A stretch of DNA of 64,000 bases from Symbiodinium natans (GCA_905221605.1 CAJNDS010000335.1:1193930-1257929); one strand, 5' to 3'; positions 42,745 to 53,014 are shown, numbered from the stretch's first letter. Notes: generated by a model not told the origin, from the letters alone. Made by a program: numbers and translations.

Positions 42745-43160
42745 AGGCCAAACCCTTAACCCTAAAGCCTAAAGATCAAGATCAATCCTGCGCACAAACC
42801 ACCCGAATCCCAAATCCTTACACGCCCCAATTGTTTCAAGCCCTGCAAGCCCTTCTAGCCCTAGAGCCCTACAAGCTCCATTGTAAGCTCCAGAACCCTA
42901 TGAAGCCCCGTGCCTCGCCACACGCCGACCCCCCAGGGGTTTAGGGTTTAGAGTTTAGGGCCTGGGCGTACGAGTTTCCAACACTAAAGAGGGAAAGAGA
43001 CCCCCTTATATTCCCCTCATTAAATCAGCCTTGCAAGGATCAACCTCTGAACCCTCAAACTTACACTTAGACGCCTAGCCCTCGACCCTGAATTACCCCA
43101 AACTACCCTAAACCTTAAAACCCGAACCCTGCAACCTAAACCCTTGTCAAGAACCTGCAA
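42745..43160. other. Degenerate C-type words, no gene
   Basis: Scattered CCCTAAA/CCCTGAA words with CAAGCCC repeats; a ~20-bp G-type remnant near 42940. Confidence 0.6.
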
Positions 43161-43465
43161 GTCAATCCGAGTCCACCCTAAACCCTAAACCCTAAACCCT
43201 CGACCCCTGAACCCAGTTGCTCAAGCAGCCGGGCAAGGCACATGGGAGTTCCTCCTTAGGATTTGGGGTTTTATGTTTGGGGCTTACGTAAGGCTTGGGG
43301 GTTGAGGATTAGGGTTTGGGGTTTAGAGTTTAGGGTTTAGGGTTTAGAGACCTCGACGCCACGGAGCTTCAGGGGTTTACGGCAATCTGCAGATATTCGT
43401 TTGGGGTTTGTAGCGTTTGGGGTTTGGAGCAGCCTGTAGGGCTGAACCCTAAACCCTAAACCGAG

Positions 43466-43486
43466 GGGCGGGGGGGGGGGGGGGGT
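43466..43486. repeat. Poly-G run
   Basis: About 17 G after a short C-type tract. Confidence 0.9.
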
Positions 43487-43989
43487 TTGAGGTGTTTCTT
43501 GCATCTGGGCGTTGGGGGGCCTGGTGTCCTGAAAGCTGGGACTAGGAGTCAGTCAGGGTTTGCTGTCAATGAGGGACGAACATGTGTTAGTCAGTGATGT
43601 GTAAAAAGCTAGGGTTTAGGGTTTAGGGTTTAGGGGTTAGGGTTTAGGGTTTGGTTTAGGGTTAGGGTTTAGGGTACCCGTGTAAGGGTTGCGGGTCGGA
43701 GTTCCCATGCAAGCTCAGTCACAACAACCCGAACCCTTGCGCACTAAATCCTACCAAGACTAGCGCCCAAACCCGGTAAACCCTAACGTCCGAGCAGCCG
43801 AAGCCCTCTACAGCCCTAGCACCCTAAGCCCTAAAGTTCAACAACCCTACAACCCAAAGCTCTTAAACCCTAAACCCATCACCTTAGAAGCACTGAACCC
43901 CAAAAGATCCTAGAAAGCCAGATAGACGCCTCCTGTGGGTTCTTGTACCAAAAGTTACTGTTTACGGTGCAGGGTTCACATAGGGTTTA

Positions 43990-44094
43990 AGGGTGCTTAT
44001 AGCCCACGTATAAGCCCCGTAAGTGCCCAAATCTGGTTCTAATTGGGTTCATAGGTACAGTTGCAATTGGGTTCTGAAGTGCATGAGCCTCCAG
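43990..44094. mobile_element. Family E element, right portion
   Basis: GCTTATAGCCCACGTATAAGCCCC and the right terminus GCATGAGCCTCCAG match 17122-17333. The left terminus is interrupted by a short G-type word (AGGGTTTA). Confidence 0.5.
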
Positions 44095-44141
44095 TTTTTA
44101 CTATATTCCAAACCCGAAGCCTTAAACCCAACTGCGCCCGC

Positions 44142-44143
44142 TT

Positions 44144-44174
<31 letters not shown>

Positions 44175-44190
44175 GGGGGTGGGGGGCGGG
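44142..44190. repeat. Poly-T joined to poly-G run
   Basis: About 12 T followed by about 24 G; the reverse-complement arrangement resembles the C/A run at 39312. Confidence 0.9.
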
Positions 44191-44401
44191 GTGACTGGGA
44201 TCCCTTTACAATTCAACGAAGTCTGGGCATCCTAGACTCTAAGCACCCTAAAGTCCAGGGTTTAGGGTTTAGAGTTTCAAGTCTCAGTTTAGGGTTTGGG
44301 GTCAAGGGTGTACCCTCACCCCCCCCTAAACTCGAAACCCCGCATCCCCTTAACCCAAACTCTCACAACAACCCTAGAAACCCTAAACCCTAGACCTCCG
44401 T

Positions 44402-44479
44402 CAGGGCACTTTCTACTTCAATGAGGACCTGGAGGCGCTAGTCGAGCAAGAGCCAGAGGCGGGGCACAGTGAGGTCTGA
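44402..44479 (+). other. Exon-like shard with its own stop
   Basis: Open + frame QGTFYFNEDLEALVEQEPEA, five more codons, then TGA at 44477-44479. An acidic C-terminal tail is plausible. C-type words left, G-type tract (from 44518) right. Confidence 0.45.
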
Positions 44480-44645
44480 GGGTTTTTGGTGGTTTGGGTG
44501 GGCTTTAGAGCTTCTAATAGGGTTTAGGGTTTAGGGTTTAGGGTTTAGGGTTTGGGGTTTAAGGTTTAGGGTTTCGGGTTTAGGGTTTCGGGTTTAGGGT
44601 TTAGGGTTTAGGGTTTAGGGCTTAGGGACACTGAGCCCCAAGGAT

Positions 44646-44736
44646 CCATGTAGCTAAATACGGAATACAAATGGGCCTCAATGTACCTCCTAGGTAGGGA
44701 CTTTGGGGCCCAAGTATGAAAGAATGAGGTACATGG
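44646..44736. mobile_element. Family G element
   Basis: CCATGTAGCTAAATACGG at the left; AGAATGAGGTACATGG at the right; internal CACTC-free body with GGGACTTTGGGGCCCAAGTAT. Confidence 0.7.
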
Positions 44737-45249
44737 GAGAAAGTCGTGGTTTAGGGCCTTGGGGCTCAGAGTTTTGGTGTTCAGGGTTTAGGGTTTAGGG
44801 TAATTAAGGGTTTAGGATTTAGGGTAACTAAGGGTTTTAGGGTAAGGGTTCAGGAGAGTCCGTGTTCAGGGCATGGATGGACTCCGCGGTGCGCTACGCA
44901 AGAAGAGCTACCACCCACCTCTAGATCAGCAAGAAGACGAGCCACGTTTGCCTTGTGTTTAGGGTTTAGGGTTTAGGGTTTAGGGTTTAGGGTTTAGGCT
45001 TTAGGCTTTAGGGTTTAGGGTTTAGGGTTTAGGGTTTAGGGTTTAGGGTTTAGCATCCGCAGGGCTGCCTAGTACTCCTAGGGCTACTCCCTACGGGTCG
45101 AGTAGCCCTTTCAATAAGGCTACCAAGCTCAAAGCAGGCACGCCCTCAGAGAACTCACCCTCAAACCCTCAGACCCTAACCAAACCCCGAACCCCCAGCC
45201 CGGTTTATGAGTTGGGGTTTAGGGTTTGGGGTTTAGGGTTCAGGGTTCA

Positions 45250-45253
45250 GGGT

Positions 45254-45285
<32 letters not shown>

Positions 45286-45290
45286 GGTGT
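45250..45290 (+). repeat. TTGAGGG variant block
   Basis: Six TTGAGGG units in a row at the end of a G-type tract. Confidence 0.95.
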
Positions 45291-45302
45291 GGTTTCCGAA
45301 AT

Positions 45303-45382
45303 TCGGGGTACCTTTTTGGGGTCCTTATTATATGGGAATCCTACTTGGGGTCTATATTAGGGGTCCCCTTATTTTCGCAAAC
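45303..45382. mobile_element. Family K element
   Basis: GGGGTCCTTATTATATGGGA, CCTACTTGGGG and AGGGGTCCCCTTATTTT follow the order of 12490-12554. Confidence 0.5.
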
Positions 45383-45663
45383 TCCCTCATATAAACAGCC
45401 CGAAACCTTAACCACAGGACCGTGAACGCCTTCAAAATAAGCAACCTTAAACCCTAAACCCTAAACCCTAAACCCTAAACTTCCTAAACCACCAGAAGCA
45501 AGTGCCGGAAATCCGAAGGTGGCAGCTGCTGTCCGAGCGGATCTGCAGCGGCTGGGGAAGTTAGGTTCAGAGGCCTGCATCTGGGGTTTAGGGTTTAGGG
45601 CTTAGGGCTTAGGGTTTAGGGTTTGGGGTTTGGGTTTTGGGTTTCGGGCTGGGGGTGTTTAAA

Positions 45664-45725
45664 AGTTTAAAAGCATTTCAATTTCTACGGGCCCTAATCT
45701 CTATAGAGCGCCATCAACCCACGGA
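45664..45725. mobile_element. Small inverted repeat
   Basis: CATTTCAATTTCTACGGG at 45664-45681 is inverted at 45708-45725 with two mismatches. The surrounding stretch 45740-46000 holds no gene. Confidence 0.6.
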
Positions 45726-46062
45726 AATTGGAATGTTCATAGGGCCCTGAACTGGGTTTTGGGTGTCTTGTTCAGACTCTGTTTTTCAGTGTTAGGGCAG
45801 GACTGTCGTTTTTTGCATAAGGGGTTGGCGGTCGAGGGCGTTTGGATGTAAAGCTTAGGGTTTACAAGGTCTAGGGGGTTTAGGGGACGGGGTCACGGCG
45901 TTTGTTTACGGTTGTAGAACAGCACGGAGTAATGATATTCATGTTCGGAAACTCATATTATATGTGGTCAGAGCCATTTTCAGGGTAGCGCACTGATAAG
46001 CCCTAAACCCTAAACCTTAAAGCCTACTTAACAACTATCCTGGAACCTGCAAGTAGGGATTC

Positions 46063-46082
46063 GGGGGGGGGGGGGGGGGGGA
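46063..46082. repeat. Poly-G run
   Basis: About 20 G. Confidence 0.9.
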
Positions 46083-46316
46083 GTATTGGGGATGAGCATT
46101 TAGGATTCGGGGAAGAAAGGGAGGACATGGCTGCGGTTACTTGTAGGGTTTAGCGTTTAGGGTTTAGGGTCTAGGGTAGGGTTAGGGTTTAGGGTCTAGG
46201 GTAGGGTTCCCCCAGCATCTTACACTCTATACTCCTAAACCCTAAAATCTGAAATCCCTAAGCCCCAATGAAGTTTGGTACCGCACCCCCTTAAAACCTA
46301 CACCTTACCCTAAGGG

Positions 46317-46404
46317 TCCATGTACTTAAATAGGGAGTACTTGGCCTTAAAGCACCTCCTATACAGGGACCTTTGCGCCCAAGTATATAATAATGAGGTA
46401 CATG
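46317..46404. mobile_element. Family G element
   Basis: CCATGTACTTAAATAGGG at the left; ATAATGAGGTACATG at the right. The internal CACCTCCTATACAGGGACC matches 44646-44736. Confidence 0.75.
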
Positions 46405-46439
46405 AACCCTAATCCCTAAACCCTAGACCCTAAACTCTA

Positions 46440-46697
46440 CACCTTACTAGCGCGATGAATGACATGGACAATGGTGGGGGAACGTCAGGGGAGGAGGTTT
46501 TTGCTGTTGGGGGTGAACTGGATGGGCTGACTGTTTCGCATCTGGAGAACGCTGACGTTCCGCCCGAAAAAGGTGATTCCAGTTTAAAAAACAACCTACA
46601 CCTTTTACATCCGCAGGACTACGCCGCGATCCTCTGGAACTTCGACACCCACTGGCTCGCACCAGCCGGTCCTCCGATGCAGGAGGCCGAATCTAGG
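46440..46697 (+). CDS. Gene shard capped by telomeric tracts, hypothetical
   Basis: The + frame is open from C-type words to the edge of the G-type tract at 46698 (~86 codons). An ATG at 46455 exists, but the frame is also open upstream, so this start is not secure. The translation is acidic and mixed (GEEVFAVGGELDGLTVSHLE, later AILWNFDTHWL), like natural protein. No domain is recognised. Confidence 0.4.
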
Positions 46698-46698
46698 G

Positions 46699-46770
46699 GG
46701 TTTAGGGTTTAGGGTTTAGGGTTTAGGGTTTAGGGTTTAGGGTTTAGGGTTTAGGGTTTAGGGTTTAGGG
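46699..46770 (+). repeat. G-type telomeric tract, ~10 units
   Basis: Perfect TTTAGGG run adjoining the shard. Confidence 0.95.
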
Positions 46771-47076
46771 CTTAAGTGGGGAGGGGGGATTGGGCTTTTA
46801 GGGCTTAACCCTGAGCTTTTGTAAGGGTGTGGGCATCGGGGTCTAGAAGGTTTCAGGAGATGAGTTTGAGGTCGCTTGTGGGGGCGTTTGGGCTTTGAGG
46901 GTCTAGGGTTTAGCTGATCCCTAAACCCTACACTCTAAACCCTAAACCCTAAACCCTAAACCCTACACTCTAAGCCTTAGACCCTTAAGAAGGTGCGGGC
47001 TGCTTGGGTCGGTTTGGACTTTGGGGTTGGGGTTTAGGGCCTGGGGTTTTCGGGGCTGAGTGCTTTAGGGCTCGGG

Positions 47077-47143
47077 TTTAGGGTTTAGGGTTTAGGGTTT
47101 AGGGTTTAGGGTTTAGGGTTTAGGGTTTAGGGTTTAGGGTTTA
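47077..47143 (+). repeat. G-type telomeric tract
   Basis: Perfect TTTAGGG run. To the right (47150-47400) is a unique stretch with a duplicated AGGTTGAAGGTTTTAATCCC at ~47172 and ~47200. Confidence 0.95.
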
Positions 47144-47485
47144 GGGCTCAGGTGTTAGGTTTTTTGGCGCTTCGAGGTTGAAGGTTTTAATCCCTGAGCC
47201 AGGTTGAAGGTTTTAATCCCTGAGGTCCCATAGTTGTATTTCCGCAGACAGAGAAGCGCTTGCAAAACTGCAGGTGAAGAAGACAGAGTGACAGGTAGCA
47301 TAGGGACAGGGGTAAGAGGAGGGTTTGGGTGCAACACTTATGCGGCAGTTTCTGAAGCCTATATCCGAAACCGAACAATCCCTGAGCCCTCCTTAGAGGG
47401 GCTCAGGTCCTAGAGATTTGGGGTTTAGGGTTTTTAGGATTTAGGGTTGAGTTTCTTTGAGTCAGGGTTTCGAGCGCGTCCCTTA

Positions 47486-47612
47486 GTATTGGCACTTAAA
47501 TGGGGACCCCTTCCATGCCCCTTAGATCTTATATACCCTACAGAACCCACGGGCCCATACTTCTGAACCCTTAAGGTAAGGTAAGGGACCATATGAAGGG
47601 CCCGTGTAACAG
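47486..47612. mobile_element. Family F element
   Basis: ATGGGGACCCCTTCCATGCC at the left, CACGGGCCCATACTTCTGAACC in the middle, GGGACC..GGGCCCGTGTAAC at the right. Confidence 0.55.
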
Positions 47613-47635
47613 ATCTTAGACCCTAAACCCGAAAC

Positions 47636-47695
47636 CCTAAAACCCTAAACCCTAAACCCTAAACCCTAAACCCTAAACCCTAAACCCTAAACCCT
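47636..47695 (-). repeat. C-type telomeric tract
   Basis: Perfect CCCTAAA run abutting the family F element. Confidence 0.95.
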
Positions 47696-47957
47696 TTGTT
47701 GCAGGGTTCCATAGTACGGGCTCGTGGGTTCTGGCGCATCTGGCAGGCGGCATTAAGGGACCACACCCAGGGGCCATGGTAACTACCCTGAGATCTCTCA
47801 ACCCGACACCTGAAGCCCTTGGTTAAAACCCTAATTATAGGCCCCCGAAACCCCAAACCCTAAACCCTAAACCCTACACCCTAAAGACCCTGAACACCCC
47901 AAACCCGAAGCCCTATAGGTCTCCGAAGCCCGAAACCCGAAACCACGCGCCACGACC

Positions 47958-48033
47958 CCCAGAGAGGTGCTCGCGCGGGTGGTGCGCTGGGTGGAGGGCT
48001 TCACCAAAGTGCAGGTCAAGCGCGTGGAGGCGG
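47958..48033 (+). other. Exon-like shard capped by telomeric tracts
   Basis: Open + frame PREVLARVVRWVEGFTKVQV, a few codons more, then G-type repeats. C-type words left. An amphipathic helix-like composition. Confidence 0.4.
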
Positions 48034-48165
48034 TTAGGGTTTAGGGTTTAGGGTTTAGGGTTTAGGGTTCAGGGTTCAGGGTTCAGGGTTTAGGGTTCGT
48101 CATCAGCGCCGGCTTTCCGGTTCCCATGGTCGCCTTAGGGGCTTTGTTTTATTTAGACCCTAACC

Positions 48166-48257
48166 CTAAACCCTAAACCCTAAACCCTAAACCCTAAACC
48201 CTAAACCCTAAACCCTAAACCCTGAACCCTGAACCCTGAACCCTAAACCCTAAACCC
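48166..48257 (-). repeat. C-type tract with CCCTGAA block
   Basis: About nine CCCTAAA units, three CCCTGAA, then CCCTAAA again. A G-type tract (48033-48095) with a matching three-unit TTCAGGG block lies ~60 bp to the left, so the two look like mirror images. Confidence 0.95.
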
Positions 48258-48427
48258 TAACTAAGCCCCAAACCCTTAAATGCCTTAAAGCCCCATCGAA
48301 ATCTCAACACAAAGCATACGTGGGTTTTGGAGTGCGATGCTTTAATACTTTGCTGGGTGGCAGTTCTGGGTCGACCCAGCAAGTATATGTTGTTTTTTCC
48401 AGAGTAGGGTTTTAATGTTCCAAATCT

Positions 48428-48475
48428 AAACCCTAAACCCTAAACCCTAAACCCTAAACCCTAAACCCTAAACCA
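48428..48475 (-). repeat. C-type telomeric tract
   Basis: Perfect CCCTAAA run. Confidence 0.95.
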
Positions 48476-48663
48476 TTTGAAGGTAAGGGTGCCAGGATGT
48501 AGTGCCTTTGGGATTTGAGGGGTTGAGGGCTTTCGGCTTTTTTTTGGGGGGGGGACTTTAGTGCTTGGTTGATGCTTAGTTTTTTTCGAGGGCTTTAAAG
48601 CCTTTAGGGCTTTAGTAACCCTAAACCCTAAACCCTTGTATAGGGTTTAGGGTTTAGGTTTAG

Positions 48664-48767
48664 GGGGGTTCATGGGGGGGAGGTATCTGGGGAACCTTAG
48701 GGAAGCGTAGGGAGCCTTCGGACAAACCGCCCTTGAACCCCCCTCCCCTGAGAACCCTATAACTTAT
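48664..48767. mobile_element. Family L element, uninterrupted
   Basis: GGGGGTTCATGGGGGGGAGG at the left and CCCTTGAACCCCCCTCCCCT at the right are inverted repeats. Confidence 0.75.
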
Positions 48768-49026
48768 ACATGTCGATGCACTTCGCCACACCTACGCTCG
48801 CAAGCGAGCACACTCATTGGTGGTTGAGAAGTTTTAGGGTTAGGGTTTACGGTTTACGGTTTAGGGTTTAGGGTTTCGGCAGAATGCCATGACCCCCGGT
48901 CCCTGAGCGGGGCAGCCTGCCGTCCACTTTACGAGCAGAGGCTAGGCAACGCGCTGTTGCAACAGGTCTCGCAGATCCTTGAGGTCTTTTTAGGGTTCAG
49001 GTTTAGGGTTTAGGGTTTAGGGCTTC

Positions 49027-49220
49027 CCGATCCGTGAGTTTTTCCCTCGTTCCATGCGATCTTCCCGGTCAATGCAGATTCAAGGATCCTGCCTTCACCA
49101 AGATGTTTCGGTGCATGAGAACACCGGGAGGCACATGGAAAAGCAATCTCAGAAGCTGCACAAGCGCTCAGTCGCGCTTAGGATCTGCAGCTGCGTGAAA
49201 GCCCCGGATCCAAGACTTCT
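49027..49220 (+). other. Unique piece with weak open frame
   Basis: A 60-codon frame (49054-49236) rich in Ser, His and Lys ends in a G-type tract. Unlike most shards it has G-type tracts on both sides. No domain. Confidence 0.25.
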
Positions 49221-49289
49221 TGGGTTTAGGGCTTAGGGTTTAGGGTTTAGGGCCGCTTAGGGTTTAGGTTTAGGGTTTGGGGTTTGATG

Positions 49290-49740
49290 ATTGAAGGTTC
49301 AGGGCCTACGGGATCTCAAGATTTGGGGTTGCAGGGCTTTGGAACCACAACTCTCTACAAGCGAGTGACTTTGTAGGTTATAGGTTACAGGGGTTTAGGC
49401 TCTGTTAGCTTGAGGTCTGCAAGAAAGCCTAAAGTCCTGAGACGTAAACCCTCAACTGCACCCTAAACCCCTAAACTTACAGGAGTTAAACGGTTAGCAG
49501 GTCTAGAGGCTTTGTAGGGTTTTTAGGCTCATTGGGTTCTTTGAGGGTTTTACTAGGCCTAACAGGGCTTGGCTTCTGAAGTATGGGTTTCTGGTTTATA
49601 GGCTACATCTCCAGAATTGCAGGCGCCCATGTTCAAGGACCATGTGTAACGTAGCGACCCTAAGATTCAGTAAGTCCTAAACCCTACACTCACCCTAAGC
49701 CCCAAACCCGAAACGCCTTCAGAGAAGCGCTTGAAAGCCT
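49290..49740. other. Degenerate words and unique DNA, no gene
   Basis: T/G-rich words near 49300-49420 and C-type words near 49440 and 49680; nothing else was seen. Confidence 0.5.
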
Positions 49741-49751
49741 CATAGGCCTAA

Positions 49752-49754
49752 ACC

Positions 49755-49786
<32 letters not shown>

Positions 49787-49835
49787 ACCCTAAACCCTAA
49801 ACCCTAAACCCTAAACCCTAAACCCTAAACCCTAC
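49752..49835 (-). repeat. CCCTCAA block joined to C-type tract
   Basis: About six CCCTCAA units, then about seven CCCTAAA units. Confidence 0.95.
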
Positions 49836-49932
49836 AACGCCTCAGCCCGCCCTTTCCGAGGTGGCCAAGTTCGTAGAGCCCTGGGTCCGCATCGGCCAGC
49901 AAGCCTTAGACTGGTCCTTCCCCCCCCCAGCA

Positions 49933-50010
49933 CTTGGCTTTCTTCTGGCTGGCTCTTAGGGGTTTAGGGTTTAGGGTTTAGGGTTTAGGACTTTGATTCT
50001 TTGGGCGTTT
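49933..50010. mobile_element. Family A element, left part with telomeric insertion
   Basis: CTTGGCTTTCTTCTGGCTGG..CTCTTAGG is followed by 29 bp of G-type repeat (49961-49989) and then ACTTTGATTCTTTGGGC. Copies at 26480 and 29233 read CTCTTAGGACTT without a break at this point. The right half of the element is absent. Confidence 0.85.
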
Positions 50011-50390
50011 CTTTTGAGACCTTTTGAAGGCGGAGGGCGCTTTGGGTCGTTTAGGGTTTCAGGTTTCGGGTTTCGGGTTTCTGTCTGCCTGTCGGCCTGT
50101 CTGCCTGTCGGTCTGTCTGCTTGTCTATCTTACATGTCGTGCCTAATTAGTTGTTTAGTTTGGTTGGCTACTTCCTTAGGTCTTCTACGCGGAAATTGTT
50201 TGGAAGTGCGGTTTTTGGTCGATGTAGCCCTTTCTAAGCCTTAAACCCCAAAGATATTGACATTGCGCCTTCAGCTACTTGGGGCTTTAGGCTTTCAGCA
50301 CACGATTAACCCTAAACCCCTGAACCCTAAACCCTAAAGCCTAAACCCTCAACCCTCAACCCTCAACCCTAAACCTTAGCTTAAGCGAGA
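50011..50390. other. Unique stretch with CTGTCTGC repeats
   Basis: A short CTGTCTGCCTGTCGGC repeat at ~50080-50120, then no recognised gene. C-type words from 50307. Confidence 0.5.
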
Positions 50391-50497
50391 GGAGCTAGGA
50401 AGCCACGGACGGGACAACCGTTTTTTCCTAAATGACTTCCTTATTAAACAACCCTTTTACAAGAAGGTACACCAAGAAATAGTAATATTATACGTAA

Positions 50498-50584
50498 TTC
50501 TATATATATATATATATGTATGTATATATATATATATATATGGTTGTGCGCTGTGCGTTCTCCCCCCCCCCCCCCCCCCCCCCC
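50498..50584. repeat. TA microsatellite and poly-C run
   Basis: A TA run at 50498-50541 and about 22 C at 50562-50584. Confidence 0.9.
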
Positions 50585-50730
50585 GCACCCATGGTCTACA
50601 GTCTCCCCTAAACCCTAAACCCTAAAACCTAAACCCTAACCCCAAACCCCAAACCCTAAACCCTAAAACCTAAAACCAACCCACAACCACCCCACAGGGG
50701 GGGAGGAGCCCGCCGGGGCGCAACCATTAT

Positions 50731-50890
50731 GTATATATATATATATACACTTATTTATTTATTTATTTATCTATATTTATATTTATATTTATATTTATAT
50801 TTATATTTATATTTATATTTATTTATTTCTTTCTTGATATTGATATTTTTATTTATGTTGATATTTATATTTATATTCATATTTATTTAT
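50731..50890. repeat. TA / TTTATA microsatellite
   Basis: TA, then TTTA, then about ten ATTTAT units. A 65-codon frame of Tyr/Ile/Leu through it is a by-product. Confidence 0.95.
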
Positions 50891-50929
50891 GTACATATTA
50901 AGGTATCTATTTGTCTGTTTTCATAAATT

Positions 50930-51350
50930 TCGATAGATGAATAATGCATTCCATAAGGGTTCTGTGTCGTCCCCATGTACTTTATGTGGCCAAACACGCC
51001 TTAGGGCCATAGGGGTTCAGGACCTAGGGCTTCGCAGTGGCACTCTTCTGGGTGCGTTTGGGATTTCGGGCTTAGGGGGTCTTGAAGATCTCGGGGTTGT
51101 CCCTGGAGCCAGGTTCTACCATCAGAAGCTGCTGAACATGACCACCATCAGGCATCCAATTACTAGTTCTTAAGAACCCCCCTCGCCATTCTAGGGAAGA
51201 ATGTTTTCGTTGTTTTTGAATTAGTTTTTTCGGAGCTTCAGCAAACAGTAGGCAAGGTCCGACTATCATGGCATCCACACTCGTGCCCCGTTCGCCAAGA
51301 ACATGCTCGGAATCCCTATACTTTCGTGGGTAATCTTTGGGTTGCCAGAC
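50930..51350. other. Unique stretch, weak frames only
   Basis: Overlapping frames (+ 50937-51173 and minus 51072-51278) have no domain. Nothing else was seen. Confidence 0.4.
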
Positions 51351-51584
51351 GTACCCTGCACCCTAAACCCTAAACCCTATAACCCTCAACCATATAACCT
51401 TACACCCGACAACCCTAGACCCTGTAACCCTAAACCCTATCACCCTAAACCCTTAAAAAAGGTGCGCAAGCTGTAGCTCTACATAAGTGAAGCTGTCGCT
51501 AGAGACGCAATGAGAGGGACCACAGTTGGCATTGTAGGGGTGCCAGTGCTGCCTTTTGACTCCGAAACGCCTTGCTGTAGGGGT

Positions 51585-51640
51585 TTAGGGTTTAGGGTTT
51601 AGGGTTTAGGGTTTAGGGTTTAGGGTTTAACCCGAAAACC
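51585..51640. repeat. G-type tract ending in head-to-head junction
   Basis: TTTAGGG units end TTTAGGGTTT and pass directly into AACCCGAAAACCC. Confidence 0.85.
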
Positions 51641-51658
51641 CTGAAAACCCAAAAGGCT

Positions 51659-51889
51659 ATGAAAGATTCGCCATGCATATTTAGGATTGAACTAAGGACT
51701 GGGGCGGCTTCTGGAAAAAAGGCAACCCAATGGCAGTTTAGAGTGTAGGGTTTCGGGTCAGGCCCTGTCTTTGCCCCTAACTTTTGCAGCACATGTCGAT
51801 GCCGAGTATTCCGGAGTTGGGTTGCCTTTTTTTCGAGAAGCCGCCCCAGTCCTTAGTTCAATCCTAAATGTGCATGAAAAATCTTTCAT
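51659..51889. mobile_element. Long hairpin element, ~71-bp arms
   Basis: The left arm 51659-51729 and right arm 51818-51889 are reverse complements with only a few mismatches (e.g. GATTGAACTAAGGACTGGGG and its inverse). The ~88-bp loop has no coding capacity. High arm identity suggests a young element or strong hairpin maintenance. Confidence 0.9.
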
Positions 51890-51972
51890 GAAAACCTAAA
51901 CCCTAAACCCGAAACCCTAAACCCTAAACCCTAAACCCTAAACCCTGATTCAACGAGCCTTGCCTTCGCAGG

Positions 51973-52055
51973 GTCTGGCCAAAGAAGCCCGAAGCCATCA
52001 ACAGCGTGCTGATGCGTGACCTCGCCGCCATCGCGCGGGCCGGTGGTTCAGAGCG
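51973..52055 (+). other. Exon-like shard capped by telomeric tracts
   Basis: Open + frame PKKPEAINSVLMRDLAAIAR, then ~6 codons to the G-type tract. A splice-acceptor-like TTCGCAG lies immediately 5' of GGTCTGG. C-type tract left. Confidence 0.5.
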
Positions 52056-52128
52056 GTTTAGGGTTTAGGGTTTAGGGTTTAGGGTTTAGGGTTTAGGGTT
52101 TAGGGTTTAGGGTTTAGGGTTTAGGGTT
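52056..52128 (+). repeat. G-type telomeric tract, ~10 units
   Basis: Perfect TTTAGGG run. Confidence 0.95.
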
Positions 52129-52269
52129 TCCTGTGACTGCCAAAACCTACACAAAAGCAGGTTATAACCCCACGAAACATGAGGCATAACCCCGTACGGG
52201 TTAGGGTCTTCTACAGTGAGTGAAGGATTCGTCGTGCAAGGCGGGGCTAAACCCTAATTAAACCCTAAA

Positions 52270-52545
52270 CCCTGAAGGTGTTGGAGTTGGAATTGCGGAC
52301 GGCTTTGACTCGGAACGCTACTACCCTACCCCGTGGCCCTTGAATCAGAACCCCTCAGCCTGAACAGGTCAAGCCCTTGGGATTTCAGTCCTACTTTCCC
52401 TTTATTGGGTTTAAGAGATGATATTTCAGGAATATTTTCCAAGCGTTTGAAGGGCCATCCTGCTGTAGTGAAGTACCCAAAATAGCTTTTTAGATGGGCG
52501 TTGAACATCAGATCCCGCACAAGAAAATTCTCCCCAATTCCTAAA
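52270..52545. other. Unique stretch
   Basis: A minus-strand frame 52326-52556 has no recognised domain. C-type words begin at ~52540. Confidence 0.4.
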
Positions 52546-52704
52546 CCCAAACCCAACCCGAAACCCTAAACCCAAAACCCTAAACCCTAAACCCTAAACC
52601 CCAAACCCAAAACCCCAGACCCTAAATGTACATTTTGCGGGCTGCGGCTTGCGGCTGTGTTGCTTTTTTGCGTGTCTCGCAAGCCCGAAGTGTTAAACCC
52701 CTAA

Positions 52705-52810
52705 AGGTGGGATGTTCCCCCTTATACTCACAGTCCTTACTAGGGATTAGAGTACCCCTAACTGTGATCCCTGTTATGGACTGTTCGTATAAGGGGGGCA
52801 ACATACATCC
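52705..52810. mobile_element. Family B element
   Basis: GGTGGGATGTTCCCCCTTAT at the left; ATAAGGGGGGCAACATACATCC at the right. Overlapping frames on both strands (52622-52933) arise from its symmetry and are not genes. Confidence 0.85.
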
Positions 52811-52877
52811 CCACCCGAAACTCAAACCCAGAAAATTGCACGCGTTGGCTTCGCGGGCGTGCGGCGCCATAGACACA

Positions 52878-53014
52878 CTTGGAGGTTCATGGTACTTAAT
52901 AATCCGCGTTAGAACTGTACACTTATGACCCATTCATAACCATATCAGGGCACTTTAAAGGGCTTGTAAGTGGGTTATAAGTACAGTCATACAAGTACTT
53001 GGGTCATAAGTACC
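52878..53014. mobile_element. Family E element truncated by a C-type tract
   Basis: Left terminus CTTGGAGGTTCATGGTACTT is intact. At the right, GTCATAAGTACC runs directly into CTAAACCC where the inverted terminus should be. Confidence 0.75.

Noticed and set aside
52622-52933. Pair of ~100-codon frames on both strands
   Set aside because: They overlap family B and family E inverted-repeat elements; symmetry explains the paired frames.
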